From contig NZ_JAASQJ010000001.1 of the NCBI RefSeq assembly GCF_011762185.1, forward strand, positions 248,001 through 312,000: 64,000 bases of DNA, given 5' to 3'. Position numbers and translations under genes: made by a program. The stretch comes from Dyadobacter arcticus (lineage in GTDB: Bacteria; Bacteroidota; Bacteroidia; Cytophagales; Spirosomataceae). Under the pieces are notes generated by a model. That model was given only the letters and a program-made list of their open reading frames with translations. It did no database searches and had not been told where the DNA came from. Each line of letters starts with the position of its first letter. Within the stretch, counting starts at the first letter, position 1. Shown here in pieces: positions 1 through 8,550 of the stretch.

Positions 1-898
1 TTGTCTGGTGATCTTCCGATGCAGCCGGAAAAGGCACTAAAATGGACGGTTTCGCAGCCAGGCACAATTCAGAAACAGACAATGCACCGGCCCTTGAAAC
101 CACCACATCTGCGACAGCATATGCAAGGTCCATCGTATAAATAAAGTCAAATGCTTTAACCCGATTGGTTCCCAACTCCGTAATGGCGGTCTGAGCTGTG
201 TCAATGTAGCTTCTTCCCGTCTGCCACAGAACCTGATATCCTGCTCCTATTATTTGATCTAATCCTGCATGGATACTTTCGTTTATCGACCTTGCGCCCA
301 GGCTTCCTCCCATTACAAACAGCGTTTTCCTGTCCGGTTTTAAGCCAAAATGAACCAAAGCCTCTTTATTTTTTGAAGCCACATCTACAATGTCACTTCT
401 CACCGGATTACCCAAAAGAACGATCTTTTCCTGTGGAAAAAACCGCTGCATCTCCGGGTATGCTACGCAAATCTTAGCCGCTTTTTTACCCAAAAATTTA
501 TTGGTAATCCCTGCGTATGAATTTTGCTCCTGGATCAAAGTTGGAATGCCTGCAAGGGATGCCATCATCAGCAAAGGTCCGCTAGCAAAACCGCCAACGC
601 CAACCGCAACGTCAGGCCCAAAGTCATTAATGACCTTTTTAGCTTTTAATAAACTATTCAAAAGCTTGAACGGAAGCACAAGGTTATCAATAGAAAGTGC
701 TCTTTTTATACCTGCAATGGGCAAACCGACAATGTTATAACCTGCTCTTGGTACCTTTTCCATTTCCATTTTACCCAATGCACCCACAAACAGTACCTCA
801 AGATCCGGATCTTTTTGTTGTAAAGCAGTGGCAATTGCAATAGCCGGATAAATATGTCCGCCTGTTCCTCCTCCACTGATAATCACTTTTCTTGACAT
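1..898 (-). CDS. murG: MurG, N-acetylglucosaminyl transferase (3' end beyond window)
   Basis: MurG adds N-acetylglucosamine from UDP-GlcNAc to lipid I, giving lipid II at the inner face of the cytoplasmic membrane. Reading the minus strand from the ATG at 896-898 gives an N-terminus with the glycine-rich loop SGGGTGGHIYPA that binds the lipid acceptor, and further in a GGSLGARSIN loop and VSRAGALSVSEL, both typical of GT28 enzymes. About 299 codons are present; the rest lies left of base 1. The gene starts one base after the ftsW stop codon, so the two are almost certainly co-transcribed and translationally coupled. Identification is secure from the motifs and the murD-ftsW-murG order. Confidence 0.96.
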   Translation of the reverse strand, partial: MSRKVIISGGGTGGHIYPAIAIATALQQKDPDLEVLFVGALGKMEMEKVPRAGYNIVGLPIAGIKRALSIDNLVLPFKLLNSLLKAKKVINDFGPDVAVGVGGFASGPLLMMASLAGIPTLIQEQNSYAGITNKFLGKKAAKICVAYPEMQRFFPQEKIVLLGNPVRSDIVDVASKNKEALVHFGLKPDRKTLFVMGGSLGARSINESIHAGLDQIIGAGYQVLWQTGRSYIDTAQTAITELGTNRVKAFDFIYTMDLAYAVADVVVSRAGALSVSELCLAAKPSILVPFPAASEDHQT

Positions 899-899
899 T

Positions 900-2072
900 T
901 TAAATACGTTTCTCTTCCGCGATTTCACCGCGGCTGACACTCAGGATCATTCCCATTGCTATTCCTGTAAATATCAGTGAGGTTCCTCCCTGACTAAAAA
1001 ATGGCAATGTCTGCCCCGTCACAGGTACCAAACCTACCGTAACCGCCATTGCCGAAAATGCCTGACTTACCACGATAAATGTGAGTCCGGCCGACAATAG
1101 CCCTCCGAATGGACGCTTGGTCGCTTCTATGGCTTTGAGGCCTCTGTAAAGCAGAATGAGATAAAAAATGATCAGTATTGTGCCTCCCAAAGTGCCGTAC
1201 TCCTCAACGGCGACAGCAAAAATGAAGTCTTTTTGCGGTTCGGGAAGAAATCTTCTCTGACGACTTTTTGAAACTCCTTCACCATACAGGCCCCCACGCG
1301 CCATAGCCATGTACGATTGCTGGGACTGGTATACGACAACATCTTTGTCAAAAAATGCAGAAATACGGTTTTGGGCGGTACCGGCCCTTTGTGTAGAATT
1401 CAGAAGGATGGCGATCGTAGCAAAAAACACCAGCCCAAATGCCGTAAAGAATAAATAATGCAAAGGGACTTTACCAACAAACATGAGCAGAAAGCAAATG
1501 CCTGCTAACATGACTGCGGTTGATACATTGCTTGTAAAAATCAATCCGCAAACCACGCCAACCAATGATAACGGCTCCATAAAAAGCTCTCGGGTATTCC
1601 AGCCACCTTTAATATGTCTTGCCAAAATCAGGGACAAGTGCGCAATCAGTGCAACTTTGGCCCATTCAGAAGGTTGGAATCGCTGACCAATAACAGGTAT
1701 TTCGATCCACCTGGAAGCATCGTTGACCGACGTTCCAAAAAACATTGTGAAGATCAGTAACAGAATTGAACTCCACACGGCAAGCCGGGTGACATATACA
1801 AATCTGATATAAGGAATTCTATGCACAAAATACATAACCACCAGCGACACTGCACACAGTATAACATGCTTGTATAGATAGTATTCAGTATTCCCATCCA
1901 TCTGGCTGTAAGCGTCCTTGACACTCGCGCTGTAAACGACCACAATACTCCATAGTAGCATCACAATGCAGATACCCCAGATCCAGGGATCTCCTTTGAG
2001 GTTTTTCACAAACCAAACCTGGGTGTCCTCCCTTGTCTTTTGCAAAAAATCCATATTGGTGCCCGCTAGCAT
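900..2072 (-). CDS. ftsW: FtsW, SEDS-family septal peptidoglycan polymerase
   Basis: This is a 390-residue polytopic membrane protein of the SEDS family, which polymerises lipid II at the division septum together with a class B penicillin-binding protein. Visible marks include many hydrophobic segments, RWIEIPVIGQRFQPSEWAK in the middle, a loop with PEPQKDFIFAVAVEEYG, and the C-terminal GLVPVTGQTLPFFSQGG signature. It lies between murD and murG, the classic place for ftsW rather than rodA. The ATG at 2072 is 13 bases after the murD stop; a second ATG at 2054 (MDFLQK) is equally possible. Only the exact start is uncertain. Confidence 0.95.
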   Translation of the reverse strand: MLAGTNMDFLQKTREDTQVWFVKNLKGDPWIWGICIVMLLWSIVVVYSASVKDAYSQMDGNTEYYLYKHVILCAVSLVVMYFVHRIPYIRFVYVTRLAVWSSILLLIFTMFFGTSVNDASRWIEIPVIGQRFQPSEWAKVALIAHLSLILARHIKGGWNTRELFMEPLSLVGVVCGLIFTSNVSTAVMLAGICFLLMFVGKVPLHYLFFTAFGLVFFATIAILLNSTQRAGTAQNRISAFFDKDVVVYQSQQSYMAMARGGLYGEGVSKSRQRRFLPEPQKDFIFAVAVEEYGTLGGTILIIFYLILLYRGLKAIEATKRPFGGLLSAGLTFIVVSQAFSAMAVTVGLVPVTGQTLPFFSQGGTSLIFTGIAMGMILSVSRGEIAEEKRI

Positions 2073-2085
2073 AAATGTTGGATGG

Positions 2086-3432
2086 TTATTGGCTAATTAA
2101 ATTTCTGACAGCTGCCTTGAATTTGTCTCCCCTGTCCTCGTAATTGCGAAAAAGGTCGAAACTGGCACAAGCGGGCGACAATAAAACAATATCTCCCGGA
2201 TCGCTCCATTCCTTTCCTTTGTTAACCGCATCCTGGATATCCTGCGTAGTGTAAATCTGAGGTACCACTTCCGAAAAGTAGTCTTTCAGCTTTTCGAAAC
2301 TTTTACTTAAAACTATCAACCCCTTCACTTTATTACGCACCAATTCTTCAATCTGGCTGTAATCATTTCCTTTGTCGACGCCGCCAGCAATCAGAACTAC
2401 CGGCTGATTAAAGCTTCCCAAAGCGTAAAACACGGAGTCCACATTAGTTGCTTTGGAATCATTGACATAAGTTACCCCGTCAATAATTTCTACTTCCTCC
2501 AATCTGTGGGGGGCATTTGTGAATGACTTTAATCCCTCCGCTATTTTATCTTGATTAATTCCCAAAAGCTGCGCAACTGAAATAGCTGCCAACGCATTGA
2601 TTGCATTATGTGGCCCCATAATCGGAAGCTGCGAGAAATTCTGCTCAAAAGTTTGGCCATTAATATGGGACACCAGATTTTGATCCAGCAGATATGATCC
2701 AGTTGACAAAACTTCTTCCAGCGAAATTCCCAAATTTTTTACAGCTGGCTTTCTCTTGTCCAATTCCAATGTAAGTACCTCACTATCTGTAAAATAGATT
2801 AGATAATCGTCTTCGGTTTGATTTCTGATAATATTAAACTTAGAGTCAATATAATTTTGAAAGTCGTACCCGTAACGGTCCAGATGGTCGGGGGTAATGT
2901 TAAGAATGATCGAAATATTTGGGTGGAAATCGACAATGTTATCAAGCTGAAAACTGCTGATTTCCAGTACGTAAAAATCAAAATCCTTTTCAGCTACCTG
3001 TAATGCGAAGCTTTCACCAATATTGCCAGCCAGGCCTACATTCAATCCCGCATTTTTCAGGAGATGGTAAGTAAGCAGCGTCGTGGTGGTTTTTCCATTA
3101 CTGCCGGTAATTGCAATCAGGCGGGCATTGGTATAACGGGCAGCAAATTCAATTTCAGAAATTACTTCAACACCCTTTTCTTTCAATGCAACGATAAGAG
3201 GAACAGTGTCAGGAATTCCAGGGCTTTTCACGACCAGATCACTTTCCAGGATGATCGCTTCGGAATGCTGGCTTTGTTCGAATGAGATGTTTTCCCTGAT
3301 CAGGACATCCACATACTTTTGATGCAATAGTCCTTTATCAGATAAAAAAACATCAAAGCCTTTGGATTTTGCAAGAATCGCAGCACCAGCGCCACTCTCC
3401 CCACCACCCAAGATCACCACCTTTTTTTGCAC
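2086..3432 (-). CDS. murD: MurD, UDP-N-acetylmuramoyl-L-alanine--D-glutamate ligase
   Basis: MurD is the ATP-dependent cytoplasmic ligase that adds D-glutamate to UDP-MurNAc-L-Ala. The 448-residue protein has the usual three Mur domains: an N-terminal nucleotide-binding fold (VVILGGGESG near residue 6), the ATP-binding loop GSNGKTTTT at about 110-118 in the central domain, the motif NITPDHLDRYG, and a C-terminal domain with APHRLEEV and NDSKATN. It is the first complete gene of the murD-ftsW-murG run visible here. The start ATG at 3432 fits directly onto the family N-terminus. No clear -7 box was found just upstream, so the promoter may be farther away. Confidence 0.96.
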   Translation of the reverse strand: MQKKVVILGGGESGAGAAILAKSKGFDVFLSDKGLLHQKYVDVLIRENISFEQSQHSEAIILESDLVVKSPGIPDTVPLIVALKEKGVEVISEIEFAARYTNARLIAITGSNGKTTTTLLTYHLLKNAGLNVGLAGNIGESFALQVAEKDFDFYVLEISSFQLDNIVDFHPNISIILNITPDHLDRYGYDFQNYIDSKFNIIRNQTEDDYLIYFTDSEVLTLELDKRKPAVKNLGISLEEVLSTGSYLLDQNLVSHINGQTFEQNFSQLPIMGPHNAINALAAISVAQLLGINQDKIAEGLKSFTNAPHRLEEVEIIDGVTYVNDSKATNVDSVFYALGSFNQPVVLIAGGVDKGNDYSQIEELVRNKVKGLIVLSKSFEKLKDYFSEVVPQIYTTQDIQDAVNKGKEWSDPGDIVLLSPACASFDLFRNYEDRGDKFKAAVRNLISQ

Positions 3433-3523
3433 AAAAACTGTTTTAAACGTTGAAAAATCCGCGTATCCTACGAAGGTAAATCATTTGCTCAAAACTTTTT
3501 TTACATACCAACCAATATCATGA

Positions 3524-3556
3524 ATAAAAAAAGAGGCACATTTTATATGCCTCTTT
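3524..3556 (-). terminator. Intrinsic terminator after mscL
   Basis: A nine-base perfect stem (AAAGAGGCA at 3530-3538 and its complement at 3548-3556) closes a nine-base loop. On the minus strand it is followed by a run of T. It lies 27 bases after the mscL stop and separates mscL from murD. Confidence 0.85.
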
Positions 3557-3582
3557 CTAAAATTTTTTGCTATAAGATGGAC

Positions 3583-3912
3583 CTATTCCTTCTTTAATGA
3601 TTCAGTAAATCTTAACCTGTTCGCCACTTTAACGATCATGAAAATAACCCACGCAATGATGACAAACTGGATGAGAACCTGAATGAAATTACCGTACTTA
3701 ATCGCGACCTCTGGCGTCTTGTCAACCGCTTCTTTCAGGACTATTTTAAGTTGAGTAAAATCAACACCGCCAATCAGCAAGCCAAGTATGGGATTAATAA
3801 TGTCTTCTACCAGAGAGGTAGTGATTTTACCGAAAGATGCGCCAATGACCACGCCGACAGCCAAATCAAGTACGTTACCCTGGGCAATGAAGGTTTTAAA
3901 TTCCTGAATCAT
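3583..3912 (-). CDS. mscL: MscL, large-conductance mechanosensitive channel (short form)
   Basis: MscL is a homopentameric inner-membrane pore that opens under membrane tension and releases solutes during osmotic downshock. The protein begins [28 protein letters not shown], which contains the amphipathic N-terminal helix and the glycine-rich TM1. TM2 is the hydrophobic stretch near residues 80-98. At 109 residues it is shorter than the usual 130-150 and ends just after TM2 with ESLKKE, so the cytoplasmic C-terminal helical bundle is largely missing. The gene is transcribed alone, with its own terminator downstream and an ECF sigma gene 80 bases upstream on the same strand. Confidence 0.94.
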   Translation of the reverse strand: MIQEFKTFIAQGNVLDLAVGVVIGASFGKITTSLVEDIINPILGLLIGGVDFTQLKIVLKEAVDKTPEVAIKYGNFIQVLIQFVIIAWVIFMIVKVANRLRFTESLKKE

Positions 3913-3992
3913 AAATAAGTGTAGGTTAGTTGAATAAAATTAAAAAGAATATAAAATCCGATGCTAAGGGACTAATCAACTTTTAAAAAAAC

Positions 3993-4583
3993 TTACCCGA
4001 AGAGAATCGTCTCTAGATATCTCTTTCTTAATTTTTCCCTTGATCTCATCAACCTCATTTTCATAGCGCTTTCGGTAACGTTGAAGATATCAGCAATGTC
4101 CCGGATTGTTCTGTTATCGAGATATTTCAAATAAATCATGGCTTTCTCTTCCAGGTTCAAATGCTTTAAGGCAACTTTCAGACTTGTCGTGTCAACTTCT
4201 TCCAGGTCGAAAATTTTATGTATATCGAAGTCGTCGTCAATGAGATCGACATCTGCTTCATGAACGGTAACTATCCGCCGTTTGCTGGTCCGCATCAGGT
4301 CCATGCAATGATTATAGGTAATCGAGAAAAGCCACGTTGAGAATTTGGCGTCTTTCTTAAATGTATTCATTTTGAATATCAGTTTAAGAAACACATCATG
4401 GGTAACATCTTCAGCCTTAGAAGCGTCCCGTGTCAGGAACAGGCATTTTTGGTGAACTTTGAAAGCATATCTTTCGTACAATTGTTCGAAATACCGATTA
4501 TCTTTTGATTCTATGAAAAGTCGTGCTAATTCTTCGTCCGAAGCATTATAGGGCACATAATGGCTAACCAATTTTTCAATCAT
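3993..4583 (-). CDS. ECF-type RNA polymerase sigma factor
   Basis: This 196-residue protein is a sigma-70 family member of the ECF group. Region 2 is visible as YERYAFKVHQKCLFLTRD then EDVTHDVFLKL and STWLFSITYNHCMDLMR. Region 4 is a helix-turn-helix with LNLEEKAMIYLKYLDN, IRDIADIFNVTESAMKMRLMRSREKLR. An acidic linker (VDLIDDDFDIHKIFDLEEVD) joins the regions. No anti-sigma gene sits next to it, and the neighbours (mscL, tsf) do not suggest a regulon. The chosen ATG at 4583 gives a natural start two residues before the helices. The role is known only at family level. Confidence 0.9.
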   Translation of the reverse strand: MIEKLVSHYVPYNASDEELARLFIESKDNRYFEQLYERYAFKVHQKCLFLTRDASKAEDVTHDVFLKLIFKMNTFKKDAKFSTWLFSITYNHCMDLMRTSKRRIVTVHEADVDLIDDDFDIHKIFDLEEVDTTSLKVALKHLNLEEKAMIYLKYLDNRTIRDIADIFNVTESAMKMRLMRSREKLRKRYLETILFG

Positions 4584-4649
4584 TCTTTATTAAAAATCGC
4601 TGATAGTGTGTAAAAGAATGGTAGGGTAAATAGATTTTTTTGTAAATAT

Positions 4650-4690
4650 TAAAAAACAACGCCTGGTATACAAATACATACCAGGCGTTG
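4650..4690 (-). terminator. Intrinsic terminator after tsf
   Basis: A perfect 13-base stem (4657-4669 with 4678-4690) encloses an eight-base loop. The minus-strand transcript then runs into TTTTTT. It lies 27 bases after the tsf stop and ends the rpsB-tsf transcription unit. Confidence 0.92.
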
Positions 4691-4717
4691 TCAACATTAT
4701 TTTAACAGCGAAAACTC

Positions 4718-5554
4718 CTATCCGCCTATCGCTACACGTTTAAAGGACGTTACGCTTAATCCTTTGGCAGTTTTCTCAAGTAACTGACGAATTGTCAACG
4801 AAGAATCTTTTACGAACTCCTGATTCAGAAGTGTATTGTCTTTGTAAAATTTCTGAAGTTTACCTTGAGCAATTTTTTCAAGCATTGCTTCCGGCTTGCC
4901 TTCTGCTCTTGCCTGCTCTTTGCCGACTTCAATTTCACGTTCAACAGTTGCAGAATCCACCTCGTCTTTATCCAGGGCAATTGGCTTCATAGCGGCAATT
5001 TGCATTGCAACATCTTTACCCAATTCATTAACGTCCGTTCCGTTTACGCCATTGAAAGCAACAAGTACGCCCAATTTTCCATTTGAGTGGATATAAGGAA
5101 CAACCTGATCAGCAGTGACATTTTCGTACGCTGTGATTTCAAGTTTTTCGCCGAGTTTACCAACAAGATCAATAATGTGCTCACTAACTGGACGGCCATC
5201 GGATAATGTTGAAGAAAGCAATGATTCCTTATCCGTAATGTTGTCTGACACAGCTTTATCCAAAATGCTTTGCGCCAGAATTTTAAAATCTTCAACATTA
5301 GAAACCGGTTCCGTTTCGCAGGCGAAAGCGATCAGCTTACCATTGGTCCCGTCAGCACTGATTTGTACAAGTACAGTTCCTTCTGAAACAGCATTGTCTG
5401 CACGTTTCGCAGCAACTTTCTGTCCTTGTTTACGTAGAATATCAACAGCCTGCTCAAAATCACCATCAGCTTCCTGAAGTGCCTTTTTACAATCCATCAT
5501 GCCCGCGCCGGTCATTTGGCGGAGTTTGTTTACATCTTGTGCGGTAATTGCCAT
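4718..5554 (-). CDS. tsf: Translation elongation factor Ts
   Basis: EF-Ts is the guanine nucleotide exchange factor that recharges EF-Tu with GTP. The 278-residue protein begins with a UBA-like helical bundle carrying the signature LRQMTGAGMMDCKKALQEADGD. The core dimerisation and EF-Tu-binding region follows, with IAFACETEPVSNVEDFK, a variant of the usual NCETDFV motif, and HIAAMKP is represented by IAAMKPIAL. It lies directly downstream of rpsB, the near-universal arrangement. A hairpin terminator between the two genes suggests that tsf is read at a reduced level from the rpsB promoter, or has its own weak promoter. Confidence 0.96.
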   Translation of the reverse strand: MAITAQDVNKLRQMTGAGMMDCKKALQEADGDFEQAVDILRKQGQKVAAKRADNAVSEGTVLVQISADGTNGKLIAFACETEPVSNVEDFKILAQSILDKAVSDNITDKESLLSSTLSDGRPVSEHIIDLVGKLGEKLEITAYENVTADQVVPYIHSNGKLGVLVAFNGVNGTDVNELGKDVAMQIAAMKPIALDKDEVDSATVEREIEVGKEQARAEGKPEAMLEKIAQGKLQKFYKDNTLLNQEFVKDSSLTIRQLLEKTAKGLSVTSFKRVAIGG

Positions 5555-5584
5555 GATCTTATTTTGTATAGATTATTGTTCTTA

Positions 5585-5621
5585 AAAAATGATAGCCCAT
5601 AGCGAAATGGCTATGGGCTAT
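5585..5621 (-). terminator. Hairpin between rpsB and tsf, possible attenuator
   Basis: A perfect 12-base inverted repeat (5592-5603 with 5610-5621) with a six-base loop is followed on the minus strand by ATTTTTT. It lies inside the rpsB-tsf unit, so it may act as a partial terminator that lowers tsf relative to rpsB, or as an RNA-stabilising hairpin. Confidence 0.8.
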
Positions 5622-5678
5622 TTTATCTGATCAGATATAAATGTGGGACTTTAAAACCCAAGTCATATCGCCCTAATA

Positions 5679-6503
5679 TTATTCTTCTCCACCATCAGCA
5701 ACCGCCTCCTGAGCGACTTCCGCACGTGGTGCAGGAGCAGCTTCATCACTGCCTTTGTCGACCTGACGTTTGGCTTCCTCTTCCTCAACCATGCGCTGAT
5801 CGTCTTTATCTTGTTTGCGCTCCATTAAACCTTCTTCAATTGCTTTTCCAATCGCCAGCGTGATCAATGAAATCGCTTTGTAAGCATCATCATTACTTGG
5901 AATAGGGAAGTCAACCAGATCAGGATTTGAGTTTGTATCGCAGATTGCAAAAATGGGTATGTTCAACCTTTTTGCTTCTGAAACTGCAATGTGCTCGCGT
6001 TTTACATCAACGATGAAAAGGGCCGCTGGAAGTCGGGTTAAGTCAGCTACACCACCTAACACTCTTTCCAATTTATCCTTTTCACGTGTAAGCATCAGGC
6101 GTTCTCTTTTCGCAATATTGCTAACCGTGGTTTCGTCTTTTAGCATCTTCTCAAGAGTCTGCATTTTTTTCAAAGACTTGCGGATCGTACCGAAGTTTGT
6201 AAGCATACCACCCAACCAGCGATCAGTGACGTAAGGCATTTTAAGGCGTTTTGCCTCTTCCGTTACGATTTCCTGAGCTTGTTTTTTAGTAGCAACAAAC
6301 ATGATCTTACGTCCTGAACGAACGATCTGCTTCAATGCGGCCTCAGCATCATTAACACAGCTCAAAGTTTTATTCAGGTCAATGATGTGAATCCCGTTCT
6401 TCTCCATGAAGATGTATGGAGCCATACGTGGATCCCACTTGCGGGTAAGGTGACCAAAGTGGACACCGGCATCCAATAATTCCTTATATTCTAATTGTGC
6501 CAT
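5679..6503 (-). CDS. rpsB: 30S ribosomal protein S2 with acidic C-terminal tail
   Basis: S2 (uS2) binds the 30S subunit near the decoding-side back and is needed for S1 docking in many bacteria. The S2 fold is plain: [23 protein letters not shown] at the start, [24 protein letters not shown] and [23 protein letters not shown]. At 274 residues it exceeds the typical 230-250 because of a charged tail after residue 225 that ends [13 protein letters not shown]. Such tails are common in this phylum. It is followed by a hairpin and then tsf. The upstream gap to rpsI holds a phased repeat described separately. Confidence 0.97.
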   Translation of the reverse strand: MAQLEYKELLDAGVHFGHLTRKWDPRMAPYIFMEKNGIHIIDLNKTLSCVNDAEAALKQIVRSGRKIMFVATKKQAQEIVTEEAKRLKMPYVTDRWLGGMLTNFGTIRKSLKKMQTLEKMLKDETTVSNIAKRERLMLTREKDKLERVLGGVADLTRLPAALFIVDVKREHIAVSEAKRLNIPIFAICDTNSNPDLVDFPIPSNDDAYKAISLITLAIGKAIEEGLMERKQDKDDQRMVEEEEAKRQVDKGSDEAAPAPRAEVAQEAVADGGEE

Positions 6504-6585
6504 TGTCTAAATAAATTTTAAATGTGTTTGAAATTACGCAGCACAAAGCATCGGGCACGATAAGCAATGTCTGGACAATATTTAA

Positions 6586-6682
6586 GTCATTGATTGTCAT
6601 TTGTTGTCATTAATAGTCATTTGTTGTTTGAAATAGAACAGAACAATAAATGACCTAATGACTATAAATGACCATATATGAC
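6586..6682. repeat. Helically phased inverted repeat of GTCAT units
   Basis: Four GTCAT units begin at 6586, 6596, 6606 and 6616, exactly ten bases apart. Four complementary ATGAC units begin at 6650, 6658, 6668 and 6678. The two arrays face each other across about 25 bases, so either strand can fold into a long imperfect hairpin, or the DNA offers eight half-sites on one helix face. It fills the rpsI-rpsB intergenic space. It could be a terminator-like or processing structure, or a protein-binding array; no T-run follows directly. Confidence 0.85.
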
Positions 6683-6690
6683 CATTTTTA

Positions 6691-7077
6691 TTAACGTTTC
6701 GAGAACTGGAATCTCTTACGAGCTTTTGCGCGACCATATTTCTTACGTTCAACCATACGAGGGTCACGGGTAAGAAACCCTTCTTTCTTAAGTGCACCGC
6801 GAAATTCTCCGTTGTATTCAACCAAAGCGCGGGAAACTGCCATACGGATTGCTTCCGCCTGACCTGATATACCGCCACCTCTTACATTGACTTTAAGGTC
6901 ATAACCATTACCACCGCTGATAACAGCAAATGGTTGCTGAAGGACAATCTGATGAACTTCGAATGGAAAGTATTCTTTGTAATCGCGGCCGTTTACTTTG
7001 ATGTCTCCTTTACCAGGCGTCATATAAATACGAGCCACGGCTGTTTTTCTTCTACCTATTGTGTTGATCACTTCCAT
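6691..7077 (-). CDS. rpsI: 30S ribosomal protein S9
   Basis: S9 (uS9) sits in the head of the small subunit, and its C-terminal tail contacts tRNA in the P site. The 128-residue protein shows the family pattern: GRRKTAVARIYMTPGKGDIKVNGRDYKEYF, then VNVRGGGISGQAEAIRMAVSRALVEYN and LTRDPRMVERKKYGRAKARKRFQFSKR. The final lysine-arginine tail ending in KR is the part that reaches the P site. The start codon lies three bases after the rplM stop, so the two genes form a translationally linked pair under the rplM promoter. Confidence 0.98.
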   Translation of the reverse strand: MEVINTIGRRKTAVARIYMTPGKGDIKVNGRDYKEYFPFEVHQIVLQQPFAVISGGNGYDLKVNVRGGGISGQAEAIRMAVSRALVEYNGEFRGALKKEGFLTRDPRMVERKKYGRAKARKRFQFSKR

Positions 7078-7080
7078 GAA

Positions 7081-7524
7081 TTACAACTGAATTTCTTTTG
7101 GTTGCTGAGCGCTGTGCGGGTGTTCCGAAGCGGCGTAAACAAACAGGTTGGTAAATAAACGACGTCCCAAACGATTTTTAGGAAGCATACCTCTTACGGC
7201 TTTCTCTATTACACGCTCTGGGTGTTTTTCGAGCAACTCACGGGGAGTTTGAAAACGTTGACCTCCCGGATAACCAGTATGACGAACATAAATTTTGTCC
7301 GACATCTTTTTTCCTGTCAACTTTACTTTATCGGCGTTGATAACAATTACGTTATCTCCACAATCCACATGAGGGGTGAAACTTGGTTTGTGTTTGCCTC
7401 TGATAATTTTAGCAATCTCACTGGCCAAACGACCAAGAATTGCATCCTTAGCATCCACAACAATCCACTCCTTGTTTACTGTGTTTTTGTTCGCCGAGAT
7501 GGTTTTGTAGCTTAACGTATCCAC
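7081..7524 (-). CDS. rplM: 50S ribosomal protein L13
   Basis: L13 (uL13) is an early-assembling large-subunit protein. The sequence has [57 protein letters not shown] and [15 protein letters not shown], all family landmarks. I chose the GTG at 7522-7524 because family members in this phylum begin MDTLSYKT and this codon gives VDTLSYKT; a TTG three codons upstream at 7533 is the alternative. That makes 147 residues. A good Bacteroidetes promoter lies 73 bases upstream, so transcription of rplM-rpsI likely begins near 7590. Confidence 0.96.
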   Translation of the reverse strand: MDTLSYKTISANKNTVNKEWIVVDAKDAILGRLASEIAKIIRGKHKPSFTPHVDCGDNVIVINADKVKLTGKKMSDKIYVRHTGYPGGQRFQTPRELLEKHPERVIEKAVRGMLPKNRLGRRLFTNLFVYAASEHPHSAQQPKEIQL

Positions 7525-7596
7525 GATTAACAAAAAATTTAATTGATTTTCAATATATTACACTGCAACGAGACAGTCCATCGCAAAATGGGAGTG

Positions 7597-7627
7597 CAAA
7601 TATAGAGTTTAACAAATTGAATAACAA
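7597..7627 (-). promoter_or_regulatory. Bacteroidetes-type promoter for rplM-rpsI
   Basis: On the minus strand a TTG (7625-7627) is followed by 20 bases and then TATATTTG (7597-7604). This matches the Bacteroidetes primary sigma pattern of a -33 TTG and a -7 TAnnTTTG. It predicts a start near 7590, leaving a leader of about 65 bases before the GTG. Confidence 0.7.
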
Positions 7628-7706
7628 GCGCGTTTGAGAAATTTCGCTCTCCAAAGAGTCTGGATGAAGATTCAAGTGATAAAACCGGTGGGCGGGAACA
7701 ATAATG

Positions 7707-8396
7707 TCAATCTGATATTGCGAAAGATAATGCCGCATATGGCATTCCATAAGTATTATAAAAACGTCTTTGGCGATCGTCCAGCAAAACTTTATTGCCG
7801 TCAATCTTTTTGGTAGCATAGGCTATTTGCCCATAGACATAGCCAAGTTTAATTCCTATATTCCTGGTAATGTGTATTCTGGCATAAGCTTCCGACTGTC
7901 CATTGTAATTTTTCAATGCCAAAGGAAGCGCATTTACCAATACCGGGGAGGTCGCTAACCATGTATTATAATATGGTTCTCCAATGCCAGGCGCGGTCGT
8001 AGTTTTTTCATAATACCCATGTCGCTTTGAACCGAAAGACAAGCCCGCCAAATCGGTATTAACACCCAGGTCGATCCGCCAAAAGCTGATATTTGCTCCG
8101 ATGACAAAACTCAGACCGTTGGCTGAAACATCGCCATATTCCAGATAATTGTTTTCATCTTTTGTAAACAAATTCGTCCGGCCACCATAATATCCCCAGC
8201 CTCTTATCCCCAAGCCAAATTTGAGCCAGGGAGCTTTATTGAAGCCTATTTCTTCATGGTACAGTACTGAAGGGCCCCAGGCATATTGTTGAAAACCTGT
8301 CCCGACATCGATTCCGGCGCTAACATTTGACTGATTCTGACCATAACCAGCAGTGGCAACTGCGAACAAAACAAGGAAAGCGTAAAGACTTTTCAT
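7707..8396 (-). CDS. Predicted outer-membrane beta-barrel protein, function unknown
   Basis: I do not recognise a named family. The 229-residue protein has a clear signal peptide ([20 protein letters not shown], cleavage after YGQ is likely). What follows alternates hydrophobic and polar residues with many aromatics and glycines, for example [35 protein letters not shown] and [17 protein letters not shown]. The chain ends [12 protein letters not shown], a terminal strand typical of small outer-membrane barrels. It stands alone on the minus strand, upstream of the rplM promoter and divergent from the DUF1080 gene. It may be a structural or adhesion-like barrel; the call rests on composition only. 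Confidence 0.7.
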   Translation of the reverse strand: MKSLYAFLVLFAVATAGYGQNQSNVSAGIDVGTGFQQYAWGPSVLYHEEIGFNKAPWLKFGLGIRGWGYYGGRTNLFTKDENNYLEYGDVSANGLSFVIGANISFWRIDLGVNTDLAGLSFGSKRHGYYEKTTTAPGIGEPYYNTWLATSPVLVNALPLALKNYNGQSEAYARIHITRNIGIKLGYVYGQIAYATKKIDGNKVLLDDRQRRFYNTYGMPYAALSFAISD

Positions 8397-8550
8397 TCAA
8401 AAATTTAAGTTTAATAAGTGTGGCGAAAAAGTAAATAGTTATGAACCCATTAACAGAGTAAATATAGCCTACGCCATGAGAAGAATTGTGATATTGAATC
8501 ATTTCAACGCATATCATTTCAATTTAAATACTCTTCTAAACCTGTCACCC

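Noticed and set aside
6586..6682. CRISPR array
   Set aside because: The units are only five bases with five-base variable spacers and face each other; there are no 25-40 base repeats or unique spacers, and no cas gene is near.
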